In this document: positions 4,722-13,240 of the stretch, piece by piece
How the letters are laid out: every line of letters starts with the position of its first letter
Numbering within the stretch: position 1 is the stretch's first letter
Assembly: GCA_964573205.1 (NCBI GenBank)
Contig: CAZNIT010000044.1
Location: 1-14,079 of the forward strand
Origin: QNZT01 sp964573205
Lineage (GTDB): Bacteria > Campylobacterota > Campylobacteria > Campylobacterales > QNZT01
Length of the DNA: 14,079 nucleotides
Reading direction: 5' to 3'
Notes under the pieces: generated by a model
The model's database searches: none
Told to the model about the DNA's origin: nothing
What the model saw: only the letters and a program-made list of their open reading frames with translations
Position numbers and translations under genes: made by a program

Positions 4722-7187
4722 ATGGATGCGATTTTAGAACAATTTTTAAACGAAGCAAGAGACAACCTCTCCTATCTAGACCGCCATTTGGCTGAGCTTG
4801 AAAACGGAGACGAAGAGACGATCAACGCCCTTTTTAGAGCCGCCCATACGCTAAAAGGCGGAGCGGGACTTGTCGGTTTTATAAGCGTAAAAGAGATCAC
4901 TCACAAAGCCGAAGATCTTTTAGACGCTTATAGAAACAAAAAGATCTCATACTCAAGTGAAATGACCGACGCCTTATACGAAGCGTTCGACGAGGTGGTG
5001 GAGCTGATCGATGCGGTGGAAGAAGACGGCACTTTCGCACAACCCGATGAAAACAGGATAAGATCGATCACCGAAAATATCTCGAAGTTTTTGAATAAAG
5101 ACTTATCGCAAAAAGAAAAGACGGATTCGCTTGAAACCCAGCTGAATCTGCTGGTACGATATCCCGACTCTTCTAATCTTCTGTTCGAAGAAGATCTCGC
5201 GGATTTCGTCGATGAGCTTCCTCTTGAATTGCCGTCGATAGAGAGTGATTATTTAGAACAAAAACACTATTATCTACTCGATATGGATCTGGATCAACAG
5301 ACGATAGAGTTTGGAAACGATCCTATATATCTATTATATCTACTGGGTGAAGAGAACATAAAAGCCCTAAGCGTGATATCCCCTTCAGACTGTGCAGATA
5401 CTCTACAAAATCCGTTACAATGGAAAACCAGGATAATAGTAGTGGTAAAATCCGACGCACAAACCATAGAAGACACCTTTTACAATATACTCGATGAAGT
5501 CGAAATATATCCTCTATGTTTAAAATCGCTTCTTTTCTCGCACAAAAAAGATGAAAAATTCATAAAAACGAGAATCTCAACACTAAAAAATATCATAGAC
5601 GAAGAGAATCGAAAAAAACTTTTAGAATATCTTTCAAACGAGTTGGGTTACAAGATAAAAGAAGATATTTCAACAAAAAACGGCGAAACGACGATGAACG
5701 AAAAGGAGATCGAAGTCATAAGAGAGATCCTTTCGCAACAAAAACTCATCCTCTCTTTAGAGAGCTTGAAAAACGGCCGCAAATCGGTAAAAAAGACTCT
5801 TTCACATCTCTTCGGATACGCCGATATGGAAAATTTCAAAGCGCGCTTGAACGAAAACGACTCTTTGACAAACATAATCGATGATGCGCTATCGACACTC
5901 GAAACACCCCAAAGAGAAACCGCCGTAACCGGCCAAAACACAAATACGAATGATTCAAAAAAAACGAACACCGGGCAACAAAAAAAAGAGACGACTCATC
6001 TACCGAAAACCGTCAAAATAGATCAACAAGATATCGATCTTCTGTTAAATACGGTAGGAGAATTGCTGGTTATGAAAAATGCACTCCCTTATTTGGCTCA
6101 AGAGGTGGGAAACCTATCCGAAGATCAGCTACGACGTGAAATTTTGGGAAAATATGAAGAGATAAGCCGAGTCACGGAACAACTCCAAGAGAAGATCATG
6201 AATATGCGCCTTCTTCCTTTGAGCTATATATTCGGACGCTATCCAAAAATGGTACGAGATATCGGTAAAAAATTAAATAAAAAGATTCGCTACGAAGAGA
6301 GCGGAGGAGAGACGAAACTCGATAAAACGATGATAGAAAAATTAGCCGATCCGCTTATACATTTGATTCGAAACTCATTAGATCATGGTCTCGAAAGCGA
6401 ACAAGAGCGCATAAAACTCGAAAAAGATCCCACCGGAGTGATCAAGATAGAAGCCAGATCGCAAGCAGATCGCGTATTTATCACGATCGAAGACGACGGC
6501 AGAGGTATAGATGTCGATAAAGTCGTTCATAAAGCCTTGGAAAAACAGCTGATAAATCCGGATACGGCGGATGCCCTCTCAAGAGACGAGAAACTCATGC
6601 TCATATTTCATCCGGGACTCTCCACAAAAGACGAAATAAGCGATCTATCGGGAAGGGGCGTCGGTGCGGACGCCGTCAAAAAGACGATCGAAGAGTTAGG
6701 CGGAAAGATATTTCTTAAAAGCCGAAAAAACAGAGGAACCGTCTTGACTATGGAACTTCCGGTCAGCGTCGCACTTAGCAATGTATTTCATGTCAAAATG
6801 AACGAAAACAATTATGCGATAGATATGGACAGAATCGTTGAAACCGTTCAAGTGGAAAAAGATCAAATCCAAAAAGCCAATCACCGTCCTTTTATAAATC
6901 TTCGAGGAAAGCTGATCCCGCTTCTTTATGAAAAAACGCTACTTGGAGAGAAAAAAGAGGACAAAAAACAACAAAACATAGTCGTTCTCGAAGGTGAAAA
7001 CAACACACATTTCGGTCTGGTTGTCGATAATTTCGTAAATCAACTCGATGTCGTACAAAAACCGCTTAGCGGCTCATTGAAATCGCACCCTCTTATCAGC
7101 GGAACGTCGTTGCTAGGCAACGGAGACGTTCTTTTCATTCTTGATCCGCTCAAAATCGTATCGCAACACATCGGAGGTAAACAATGA
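4722..7187 (+). CDS. cheA: Chemotaxis histidine kinase CheA, large, no receiver domain
   Basis: An 821-residue cytoplasmic kinase. P1/HPt domain 1-115 with phospho-His42 in RAAHTLKGGAGLVGF. Residues 183-262 (LLDMDLDQQTIEFGNDPIYL onward, ending in a DTFYNILDEVEI stretch) resemble the alpha/beta P2-like insert of some environmental CheA proteins, which docks response regulators in better-known relatives. Residues 327-393 form another helical segment, then a Thr/Asn/Gln/Lys linker (400-426). P3 dimerisation spans about 430-520. P4 ATPase: N box HLIRNSLDHG (547-556), G1 DDGRG (591-595), G2 GRGVGAD (644-650). P5 CheW-like is 675-815. It lacks the C-terminal receiver of the CheAY proteins common in Campylobacterota. 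The ribosome site is weak (GGGAAA). Its stop overlaps the next start as ATGA. Confidence 0.95.
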   Translation: MDAILEQFLNEARDNLSYLDRHLAELENGDEETINALFRAAHTLKGGAGLVGFISVKEITHKAEDLLDAYRNKKISYSSEMTDALYEAFDEVVELIDAVEEDGTFAQPDENRIRSITENISKFLNKDLSQKEKTDSLETQLNLLVRYPDSSNLLFEEDLADFVDELPLELPSIESDYLEQKHYYLLDMDLDQQTIEFGNDPIYLLYLLGEENIKALSVISPSDCADTLQNPLQWKTRIIVVVKSDAQTIEDTFYNILDEVEIYPLCLKSLLFSHKKDEKFIKTRISTLKNIIDEENRKKLLEYLSNELGYKIKEDISTKNGETTMNEKEIEVIREILSQQKLILSLESLKNGRKSVKKTLSHLFGYADMENFKARLNENDSLTNIIDDALSTLETPQRETAVTGQNTNTNDSKKTNTGQQKKETTHLPKTVKIDQQDIDLLLNTVGELLVMKNALPYLAQEVGNLSEDQLRREILGKYEEISRVTEQLQEKIMNMRLLPLSYIFGRYPKMVRDIGKKLNKKIRYEESGGETKLDKTMIEKLADPLIHLIRNSLDHGLESEQERIKLEKDPTGVIKIEARSQADRVFITIEDDGRGIDVDKVVHKALEKQLINPDTADALSRDEKLMLIFHPGLSTKDEISDLSGRGVGADAVKKTIEELGGKIFLKSRKNRGTVLTMELPVSVALSNVFHVKMNENNYAIDMDRIVETVQVEKDQIQKANHRPFINLRGKLIPLLYEKTLLGEKKEDKKQQNIVVLEGENNTHFGLVVDNFVNQLDVVQKPLSGSLKSHPLISGTSLLGNGDVLFILDPLKIVSQHIGGKQ

Positions 7188-8125
7188 TAGCACGACCGAT
7201 CAACAAAAGGATGCTCTCATCCATATTGCAAGAGATCATATTTCCCTTTTACGCAAAACTAAAAAATGACGAGAGAATCAACAATTATATTTTCGACGAC
7301 GAAACCGTCTATCGTCTAAAATTCAAACAAACGATGCTTAGTTACTGCTTTCTCACCTGTTCCGATACAAACGAGAGCTTCAAAGAGAAATTCGTAAATG
7401 CGGGTAAAATTCATGAAAACATCAGCCTCGCTCCCGAACTGCTCGACGAATACGGAACATTGATGTTCGCACTTTATGAAGAGTGGATAGAGAAACATCT
7501 AAATCCATCTCAAAGCGAATATAAAAAATGGAAAGAAAAAATCGCTACGGCAAAAGAGCACCTACTTTGTGAATATTCACCGATCGATTTTAAGGAAGAC
7601 GAATTCTTTACATTCGATAGCGAAGATGTGGACGACTCGATAAATCAAATGCACTATGCCGAAAAAATAGACGCCTCTTTTTATATGTCCACTCAAGAGA
7701 TAGATGGGTCTGAAGTTGATGAACTAAGTGAGATCTGCGACGATTTCGACAACTTGATCACACACTATGAGATATTGAACGATGAATTGCTTGGACAATC
7801 GATCTCTCTTTTTGAAGAGTTCGCAAAGTTCTATGAAAGAAGTTACGAATTTAAAGACATAGGTTACGGAATAAGAGAGCTTATAGTTTATCTCCGCGAT
7901 TTGAATACGAACGAACTTGAACAAACGCAGCTTGAGATGTTGTATCTCTATATAAACGCTATCGGCAAAGAACTAAACAGCTGGAAAGATTCGGTTTTGA
8001 TACGGCAAGACGCAAAAGATATCCATTATCTCGATGCGTCGCTTCTAGCGAATATCACTCAACTTAAGATGGCGCTTGACAACTCAAAGCAAGAAGAGGC
8101 TCAAGAAGAACTTGAATTTTTTTAA
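7184..8125 (+). CDS. Globin-coupled-sensor-like protein of the chemosensory cluster (candidate sensor)
   Basis: A 313-residue soluble, mainly helical protein translated from an ATGA overlap with cheA. Residues 11-100 align by eye with the globin domain of HemAT-type sensors: FPFYAKL (21-27) against the B helix, with Tyr23 at the distal Tyr position; DDETVYRLKFKQ (38-49); and GKIHENISLAPE (74-85) against the SIHLRIGLLPK pattern, with His77 as the proposed proximal heme ligand. The A helix appears missing, so the domain would be short. An acidic linker follows (about 135-200), then a second helical region (205-305) ending IHYLDASLLANITQLKMAL. There are no transmembrane segments, catalytic motifs or output domain. 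Position between cheA and a sensorless receptor suggests a detached sensor. The gene is certain; the globin call and function are inferences. Confidence 0.6.
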   Translation: MIARPINKRMLSSILQEIIFPFYAKLKNDERINNYIFDDETVYRLKFKQTMLSYCFLTCSDTNESFKEKFVNAGKIHENISLAPELLDEYGTLMFALYEEWIEKHLNPSQSEYKKWKEKIATAKEHLLCEYSPIDFKEDEFFTFDSEDVDDSINQMHYAEKIDASFYMSTQEIDGSEVDELSEICDDFDNLITHYEILNDELLGQSISLFEEFAKFYERSYEFKDIGYGIRELIVYLRDLNTNELEQTQLEMLYLYINAIGKELNSWKDSVLIRQDAKDIHYLDASLLANITQLKMALDNSKQEEAQEELEFF

Positions 8126-8162
8126 AAAATATCGAAATAAATAAAATTAAAAGGATAATAAA

Positions 8163-10082
8163 ATGGCATTAGTTTCCACCCAACTTAAAACCGGACAACA
8201 GAGCGTTGCTCAAAACACTACAACTAACAAACCTTCCAACTCTTCGGGATTTAGCGACCAAAGAAAAAAGCGTACATTAGCGAAACAACAACAAATATCC
8301 GAAAATGTCGCCCATCTTGCAAACGATCTTCTAGCAAAAACACAAGAGGGCGTCAGCGCTATCAACGAACTCAAAAGCGCAATGGAACAAATCGCGGCGG
8401 CGGCGGAACAAAACGCCGGTGCGGCGGAAGAGAGTCTAAGTGCCGTCAATCAAATTTCTCATACGACACAAGAAAATCTCGACCACACGATAGAAAACAC
8501 GAAAAAGATCACCGAGGCTCAAACAACGCTTAATCAAACTATGAAAAACATAACATCTTCCAGTCAGCGCATGAACATCGCCTCACAAACGGCTCAGACG
8601 ATAGTCCAAAAAAGCGGCGACCTTAGAAAAGCGAGTGAAAATATCGGCGAAGCGGTAGGGCTAATAGCAAAAGCCGCCGACCAGACAAATCTTCTGGCGC
8701 TAAATGCCGCCATAGAAGCGGCAAGAGCGAAAGAGCATGGCAAAGGTTTTTCCGTCGTCGCCGACGAAACGCGTAGCCTTGCGGGTACTTCGGCGGAAAA
8801 TGCCGCACAAACAAGAGAAATAGTAGCTCAAATACAATCAAAAATAACCAAGGTCGAAGAGAATATTGTTGATGTGAAAGAGGTCATCCAACAAAGTGCG
8901 CAACAGAGTTCACAAATTGCAAACGAAGGAGAAAAACTCGTCTCTTTGGCTCAAAGTTCAACGGATAACACCCGGGTTGCAAACGATAAAATGACAATGC
9001 TTTTAAAAGAGACCGAAACTATGCTTCAAGGATCCGAAGGTATCGCAAGCGCGGCTCAAGAACAAGCAAGCGCTATAAATCAAGCGACCAACGCTGTTGA
9101 CATGCAAGCAAGCGCACTCGGACAAGCCGAACAGGCGGCAATGGAGCTTAGCGATCTCTCCGAAGAGCTTAAAAACTCCACCGACGTCCATAAAGACGCC
9201 GAAGAGATAGCAAGTATGGCCGAAGAGCTGAGTAGCGCGGTAGAAGAGATACTCAGATCTATGGAAGAGGTCACGGGCGCACTGGTTCAAATCGAAGAGG
9301 CCGCCGCTTTAGCGAACGAAGACGCGATAAAAAACGCTCAAGTTGCGCAAGAGTGTACCGAATATGCCAATGAATCGAATGAAATCTTCATAGAAATCAA
9401 AGAGGAGATTGAAAATCTGATAAAAGGGTTGACAAACAGTGCCCGCTCTCTTCATGAGATCGTAGATCTTGTTGCAAAAGGAAACGCGGAAGGTGAATTT
9501 ACGACAAGCGAAATTCTATCCGTCGAAAAAGATGCAATGAAAATCAATAAAATTCTACGCAAAATCGAGGGTGTCATAACGCAAACTACGATGCTGGCCG
9601 TAAGCGGAAATATCGAAGCCGCTCGTGCGGGAGAGTTTGGAAAAGGTTTTGCGGTAGTCAGCAGCGATATCAGAAATCTCGCTCAAGACGCGGGAAGCAA
9701 CTTGGAAAAGATCATAGATACGATGACGACTCTCGATGAAGAGATCTCGCATATTCTTCGAGAGTGGGGAATCGCCGCAAACAATCTAAACATAGAAAAA
9801 GAGCAACTTACTTCACTCTCAAAAGAGCTTGACGACGCAAGTCGTATGGTAGGTGAAATCCCGAAACTGTTAGATACCCTTATTAGTGCCAACGAACAAA
9901 ACAAAGAAGCTTTAGAACAGATGCTTTTAGGTTCGTCACAGATTCAACAAGCGGCGGAACAAGCACAAAGCAATGCCCAAGAATCTAAAATAGCGGCGGA
10001 TTTGATCGCTTCGACGGTAAGCCATATGGGAAATCTCGTAGAGGAACTTGCGGTACTGGCGGATGAGCTACAGCAAGGATAA
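8163..10082 (+). CDS. Soluble methyl-accepting protein with two tandem signalling tips
   Basis: A 639-residue coiled-coil protein with no signal peptide, membrane segment, HAMP, PAS or other input domain; residues 1-40 are polar and disordered. The first hairpin tip, residues 173-207, is canonical: DQTNLLALNAAIEAARA and GKGFSVVADETRSLA. A second tip lies at 473-507: TQTTMLAVSGNIEAARAGE and GKGFAVVSSDIRNLA. Each is flanked by long Ala/Glu/Gln-rich heptad helices with candidate methylation pairs, for example near 79-92 and 297-312. The protein therefore carries two receptor signalling modules in series. It has no C-terminal tether pentapeptide. AAAAGGAT precedes the ATG, and it ends three bases before the CheW gene. 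With no sensory part of its own, it probably receives input from another subunit. Confidence 0.93.
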   Translation: MALVSTQLKTGQQSVAQNTTTNKPSNSSGFSDQRKKRTLAKQQQISENVAHLANDLLAKTQEGVSAINELKSAMEQIAAAAEQNAGAAEESLSAVNQISHTTQENLDHTIENTKKITEAQTTLNQTMKNITSSSQRMNIASQTAQTIVQKSGDLRKASENIGEAVGLIAKAADQTNLLALNAAIEAARAKEHGKGFSVVADETRSLAGTSAENAAQTREIVAQIQSKITKVEENIVDVKEVIQQSAQQSSQIANEGEKLVSLAQSSTDNTRVANDKMTMLLKETETMLQGSEGIASAAQEQASAINQATNAVDMQASALGQAEQAAMELSDLSEELKNSTDVHKDAEEIASMAEELSSAVEEILRSMEEVTGALVQIEEAAALANEDAIKNAQVAQECTEYANESNEIFIEIKEEIENLIKGLTNSARSLHEIVDLVAKGNAEGEFTTSEILSVEKDAMKINKILRKIEGVITQTTMLAVSGNIEAARAGEFGKGFAVVSSDIRNLAQDAGSNLEKIIDTMTTLDEEISHILREWGIAANNLNIEKEQLTSLSKELDDASRMVGEIPKLLDTLISANEQNKEALEQMLLGSSQIQQAAEQAQSNAQESKIAADLIASTVSHMGNLVEELAVLADELQQG

Positions 10083-10085
10083 AAG

Positions 10086-11507
10086 ATGAAAATACCGGAA
10101 AATATACTTGAGGTGAAAATTGCCGATGAATACTTCGGATTTGACGGAGACGCTATCGAGCAAATCCTACGAATTCCAAATATCACTCCGGTTCCTCTTA
10201 GTACGTCGTCTTTAAGAGGAGTCGTATCTCTAAGCGGGAAAATAGTTACGGTCATAGATACCGCCGTCGTTTTGGGATATGATCCGATAGATATATCAAA
10301 CGACAAGTGTAGAATCTTGACGCTCAACATCGACGGAAGCGATTACGCTCTTTTAGTTGACAGTGCGGAAGATATGGGCGGTGTCGAGAGTGAAAACTAC
10401 GAAAGTATGGATAAAAACGACAGTATGATCGCCGGATTTTACAAACAACGAAGTCGAATTTGTCAAGTTGTTGACATATCCTCCGTATGCGAAAGCGTAT
10501 CGCTTCAAAGTTTTACACCCGTCGAGATCGAAGATATCTCTTATGATGAAGAGTTAATTGAAAAAAGTTCGAAAAACGACTATTTAGAGAGATTTTTATT
10601 TTTTCGTTTAGGGGAGGAGTCTTATGCTCTTGCTTTGGATTTGACAAGAGAGATCATCTTTACACCCGATAGCTTCACACCCATAAGCGAAACCGAAAAA
10701 GAGGTTTTGGGAATGATCACTTTAAGAAACGAACTCATAACTTCATTGAATTTAAACGAGATATTCGGATACCCTACCCCAAGTCGCAACGATAAACAAA
10801 GACTTTTGATTGTTTCGTACGACAGTAAATCAACGGCTCTTTTGGTGGATGAAGTGGAAGATGTCAAAGATATATCGTCAAACGATTTAGAACAATTTCC
10901 CTCCGATCAACTCGACTCTAAAATCGAATCGTTATATAAAAGCAACAACCGCGTCACATCGGTCATAAACGGGATGTATATAAAAAATTTGATACTTCAT
11001 CACTATATACAAGAAGAGAAAAAAAGCGATGAAACTATAAAACTTAAAGAAGGAGAAGAGATGGCGGAAGTAGTGGTTTTTGGCGTCGGTGACGAAGAGT
11101 ATGCGCTCGATATAGAGAATGTTCAAGAAATTATAAAATACTGTGAAGTAACGCCCATACCGGAAGCTCCGCAGTTTGTTGAAGGTATGATAAATCTGCG
11201 TGGGTCAGTTATTCCGATCATCTCTTTGCCCGATCGTTTGGGCTTTTGTAAAAATATAACTCAAGACAGCAAGATACTAGTCAGCATCATAGACGGTGAA
11301 AAAGTTGGACTTTTCGTAGATGAGGTGAAAGAGATACTCTCTGTTGAAGATCGTTTTATTTCTAAAAGTAAGGCTGAAGACTCACTTTTTAGTGAGATAT
11401 TGAACCTTCAAGAGGGTCAAAGAGTGATTTTAAAATTAAGAAATTCGAGTATCATCGACGCAAAAACGCTTGAGCGAATACGAATAGAGGAGGAAGCACT
11501 TGTCTAA
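10086..11507 (+). CDS. cheW: Triple CheW-domain coupling protein
   Basis: A 473-residue protein made of three CheW-type domains, at about 5-140, 168-305 and 326-470. Only the third has the canonical GMINLRGSVIPIISL motif (367-381). The first reads RGVVSLSGKIVTVIDTA, and the second GMITLRNELITSLNL, with the LRG glycine replaced. Single CheW is usually about 150-170 residues, so this is a fusion of three. AAGGAT overlaps the receptor stop just before the ATG. A strong internal ribosome site and ATG precede domain 3, listed separately. The protein should bridge CheA P5 domains and receptor tips, and with three domains it could cross-link rings of a cytoplasmic array. Its last codons overlap the cheB start by 8 bases. 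Confidence 0.92.
   Translation: MKIPENILEVKIADEYFGFDGDAIEQILRIPNITPVPLSTSSLRGVVSLSGKIVTVIDTAVVLGYDPIDISNDKCRILTLNIDGSDYALLVDSAEDMGGVESENYESMDKNDSMIAGFYKQRSRICQVVDISSVCESVSLQSFTPVEIEDISYDEELIEKSSKNDYLERFLFFRLGEESYALALDLTREIIFTPDSFTPISETEKEVLGMITLRNELITSLNLNEIFGYPTPSRNDKQRLLIVSYDSKSTALLVDEVEDVKDISSNDLEQFPSDQLDSKIESLYKSNNRVTSVINGMYIKNLILHHYIQEEKKSDETIKLKEGEEMAEVVVFGVGDEEYALDIENVQEIIKYCEVTPIPEAPQFVEGMINLRGSVIPIISLPDRLGFCKNITQDSKILVSIIDGEKVGLFVDEVKEILSVEDRFISKSKAEDSLFSEILNLQEGQRVILKLRNSSIIDAKTLERIRIEEEALV
11050..11063 (+). promoter_or_regulatory. Internal ribosome binding site and start codon before CheW domain 3
   Basis: AAGGAG at 11050-11055 lies 5 bases before an in-frame ATG at 11061-11063, residue 326 of the triple CheW protein, exactly at the border of domain 3. 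Starting here would give a free 148-residue CheW (11061-11507), the normal size of a stand-alone CheW and the only one of the three domains with a canonical LRG motif. The linker before it encodes EEKKSDETIKLKEGEE, so the ribosome site could partly reflect codons for an acidic linker. Confidence 0.5.
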
Positions 11508-12642
11508 AAAAGTATTGGTTGTCGATGACAGCGCGTTGATAAGAAAACAGATGGGAGAGCTACTCTCAAATAACGGATATGACGTCGTTTTTGCGAAAAA
11601 CGGTCAAGATGCGATCGATCAAGCTCTAGCAAAAGATTTCGATGTCATAACCATGGATATAAATATGCCCGTTTTAGACGGTCTAAGCGCCGTTAGGGAG
11701 ATCATGAAGAAAAAACCGACTCCTATCTTGATGGTTAGCTCGCTTACGAAAGATGATGCGCAAATTACGCTTGAAGCGCTGGAATTAGGTGCTATCGACT
11801 ATGTGGCAAAACCGGGAACACTCACTCTTAGAGTCGAGCAAAGTAAAGAAGAGATACTATCCAAGATCAAAATGGCGTCGCGCATTCCGAAAAATAGACT
11901 CAAAATCAGAAAAAGCGCTATGCGCAAAAAAAGAGAGGTTCAAAACAGGCCGGCAGAAAATGTAGAAAATAGTACTTTAATTCAAAAAAGCAAAGTTTTG
12001 GTATCTAAAAAATTCGATAGAATCGTTTTGATAGGGGCTTCCACCGGAGGACCTAGACTCATCGAAGAAATTTTGACATCTCTACCCGCGGATTATCCCT
12101 ATCCCGTTTGTGTCGTACAGCATATGCCCGAATCTTTCACGGCGGGGTTTGCGTCAAGACTCAACAAACATGCGCAAATAGAAGTCGTGGAAGCCAAGCT
12201 TAACGATACCTTGCAAACCGGCAAAGCCATAATAGCAAAAGGCGGAGTTCATCTGCATTTTTCAAAAAAAGCCAGCGGGGCGCTTAGTGTAAAGCTTGTT
12301 CCAAATAGCATGAAACGCTTTTTCGTTCCTTCCGTTGATGAGATGTTCTTTTCGATTTCAAAACAGTTTGATGCTAAAAACATTATGGCGGTTGAACTTA
12401 CCGGCATAGGAGATGACGGTGCCGACGGTATGGTTGAGCTTAGAAAAAAAGGAGCATATACTTTAGCCGAAAGCGAAGAGACGGCGGTAGTATATGGAAT
12501 GCCAAAAGAAGCGTATGTGCGAGGCGGTGCGGTAAAAAAACTGGCTTTTTCAAAAATAGTGGACGAAATACTAAGTTACCCGACAAAGGAGATAGAAGAT
12601 GGCACTCAAAAAAAATACAGATCGACAGAACCGGCTATATAG
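11500..12642 (+). CDS. cheB: Protein-glutamate methylesterase CheB
   Basis: A 380-residue enzyme that removes methyl groups from (or deamidates) receptor glutamate or glutamine sites when phosphorylated. Receiver domain 1-120: Asp9-Asp10, phosphoacceptor Asp53 in TMDINMPVLDG, Lys104. A basic linker (about 128-170) follows. The esterase domain 173-358 has catalytic Ser181 in GASTGG, His208 in QHMP and Asp306 in TGIGDDGADG. It starts with TTG at 11500, giving (M)SKKVLVVDDSA, 8 bases inside the CheW gene and preceded by GAGGAGGAAG. The C-terminal tail after about 360 is short and hydrophilic and overlaps the next gene by 44 bases. All key residues are present. Confidence 0.95.
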   Translation: MSKKVLVVDDSALIRKQMGELLSNNGYDVVFAKNGQDAIDQALAKDFDVITMDINMPVLDGLSAVREIMKKKPTPILMVSSLTKDDAQITLEALELGAIDYVAKPGTLTLRVEQSKEEILSKIKMASRIPKNRLKIRKSAMRKKREVQNRPAENVENSTLIQKSKVLVSKKFDRIVLIGASTGGPRLIEEILTSLPADYPYPVCVVQHMPESFTAGFASRLNKHAQIEVVEAKLNDTLQTGKAIIAKGGVHLHFSKKASGALSVKLVPNSMKRFFVPSVDEMFFSISKQFDAKNIMAVELTGIGDDGADGMVELRKKGAYTLAESEETAVVYGMPKEAYVRGGAVKKLAFSKIVDEILSYPTKEIEDGTQKKYRSTEPAI

Positions 12643-13240
12643 ATTTGAGGATTTTTCACAAGCTCTGAGTGTCTTTGAAAACTCGAAAGAGAGCGAGCAA
12701 ACTCGTCTTGAGGCTTTGGAGTATATCTCTTCGCATAAAGAGATAAGTTCGATTTTAAAGATTTTGAGCCGAAAATTTCAAACAAACGATGTCAGTGATC
12801 ATATATATATAAATTGCGCTTTCGCCGCTTTCGCTCAAAAACCCAGACGCGAAGAGGATTTCGATAAAATGTTCGAGATGCTTCAAAGCGATAACGCCTA
12901 TCTTCGAAACGCGGCGATTAAGTTCGTTCAAGAGTATGGGAAAGAGGCGAAAGTCTTTATCGAAAAGCTCATGAATAGCGATGACCGTGATATCCGTATA
13001 TTTGCCATCAATATTTTGGGAGATGTAAATTACGACGAATCCATCGATATGATGCGCTATTTCATAACTAAAGAAGAGGATCTAAACGCCCTGATGACGG
13101 CTGTGGATTATCTTGGAGAGATCGGAAGCTGCGAAGATATACCTCTGCTTGTAGCCGTCAAAGATCAATACAAGCACGAGCCTTATGTAACATTCGGCAT
13201 CGACTTGGCAATCGATAAACTTAAGGAAGAGGTATGTTGA
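12599..13240 (+). CDS. HEAT-repeat protein of the chemosensory cluster
   Basis: A 213-residue alpha-helical repeat protein. HEAT-type helix pairs are seen at about 34-60, 85-114, 116-143 (MNSDDRDIRIFAINILGDV), 147-176 (LNALMTAVDYLGEIG) and 178-208. There are no catalytic motifs, membrane segments or signal peptide. HEAT repeats mediate protein-protein contacts. HEAT proteins encoded next to CheB and CheR recur in chemosensory clusters outside the E. coli model, where they are suspected scaffolds. The ATG is preceded by AAAGGAGAT, so the 44-base overlap with cheB is real rather than a wrong start. The stop overlaps cheR by 7 bases. Tight coupling between the two adaptation enzymes suggests that it works with one of them. 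Confidence 0.85.
   Translation: MALKKNTDRQNRLYRFEDFSQALSVFENSKESEQTRLEALEYISSHKEISSILKILSRKFQTNDVSDHIYINCAFAAFAQKPRREEDFDKMFEMLQSDNAYLRNAAIKFVQEYGKEAKVFIEKLMNSDDRDIRIFAINILGDVNYDESIDMMRYFITKEEDLNALMTAVDYLGEIGSCEDIPLLVAVKDQYKHEPYVTFGIDLAIDKLKEEVC

Noticed and set aside
8210..9904. Several minus-strand reading frames across the receptor gene
   Set aside because: They arise from the biased Ala/Glu/Gln codons of the coiled coil and have low-complexity Ser/Ala/Leu translations without start signals.
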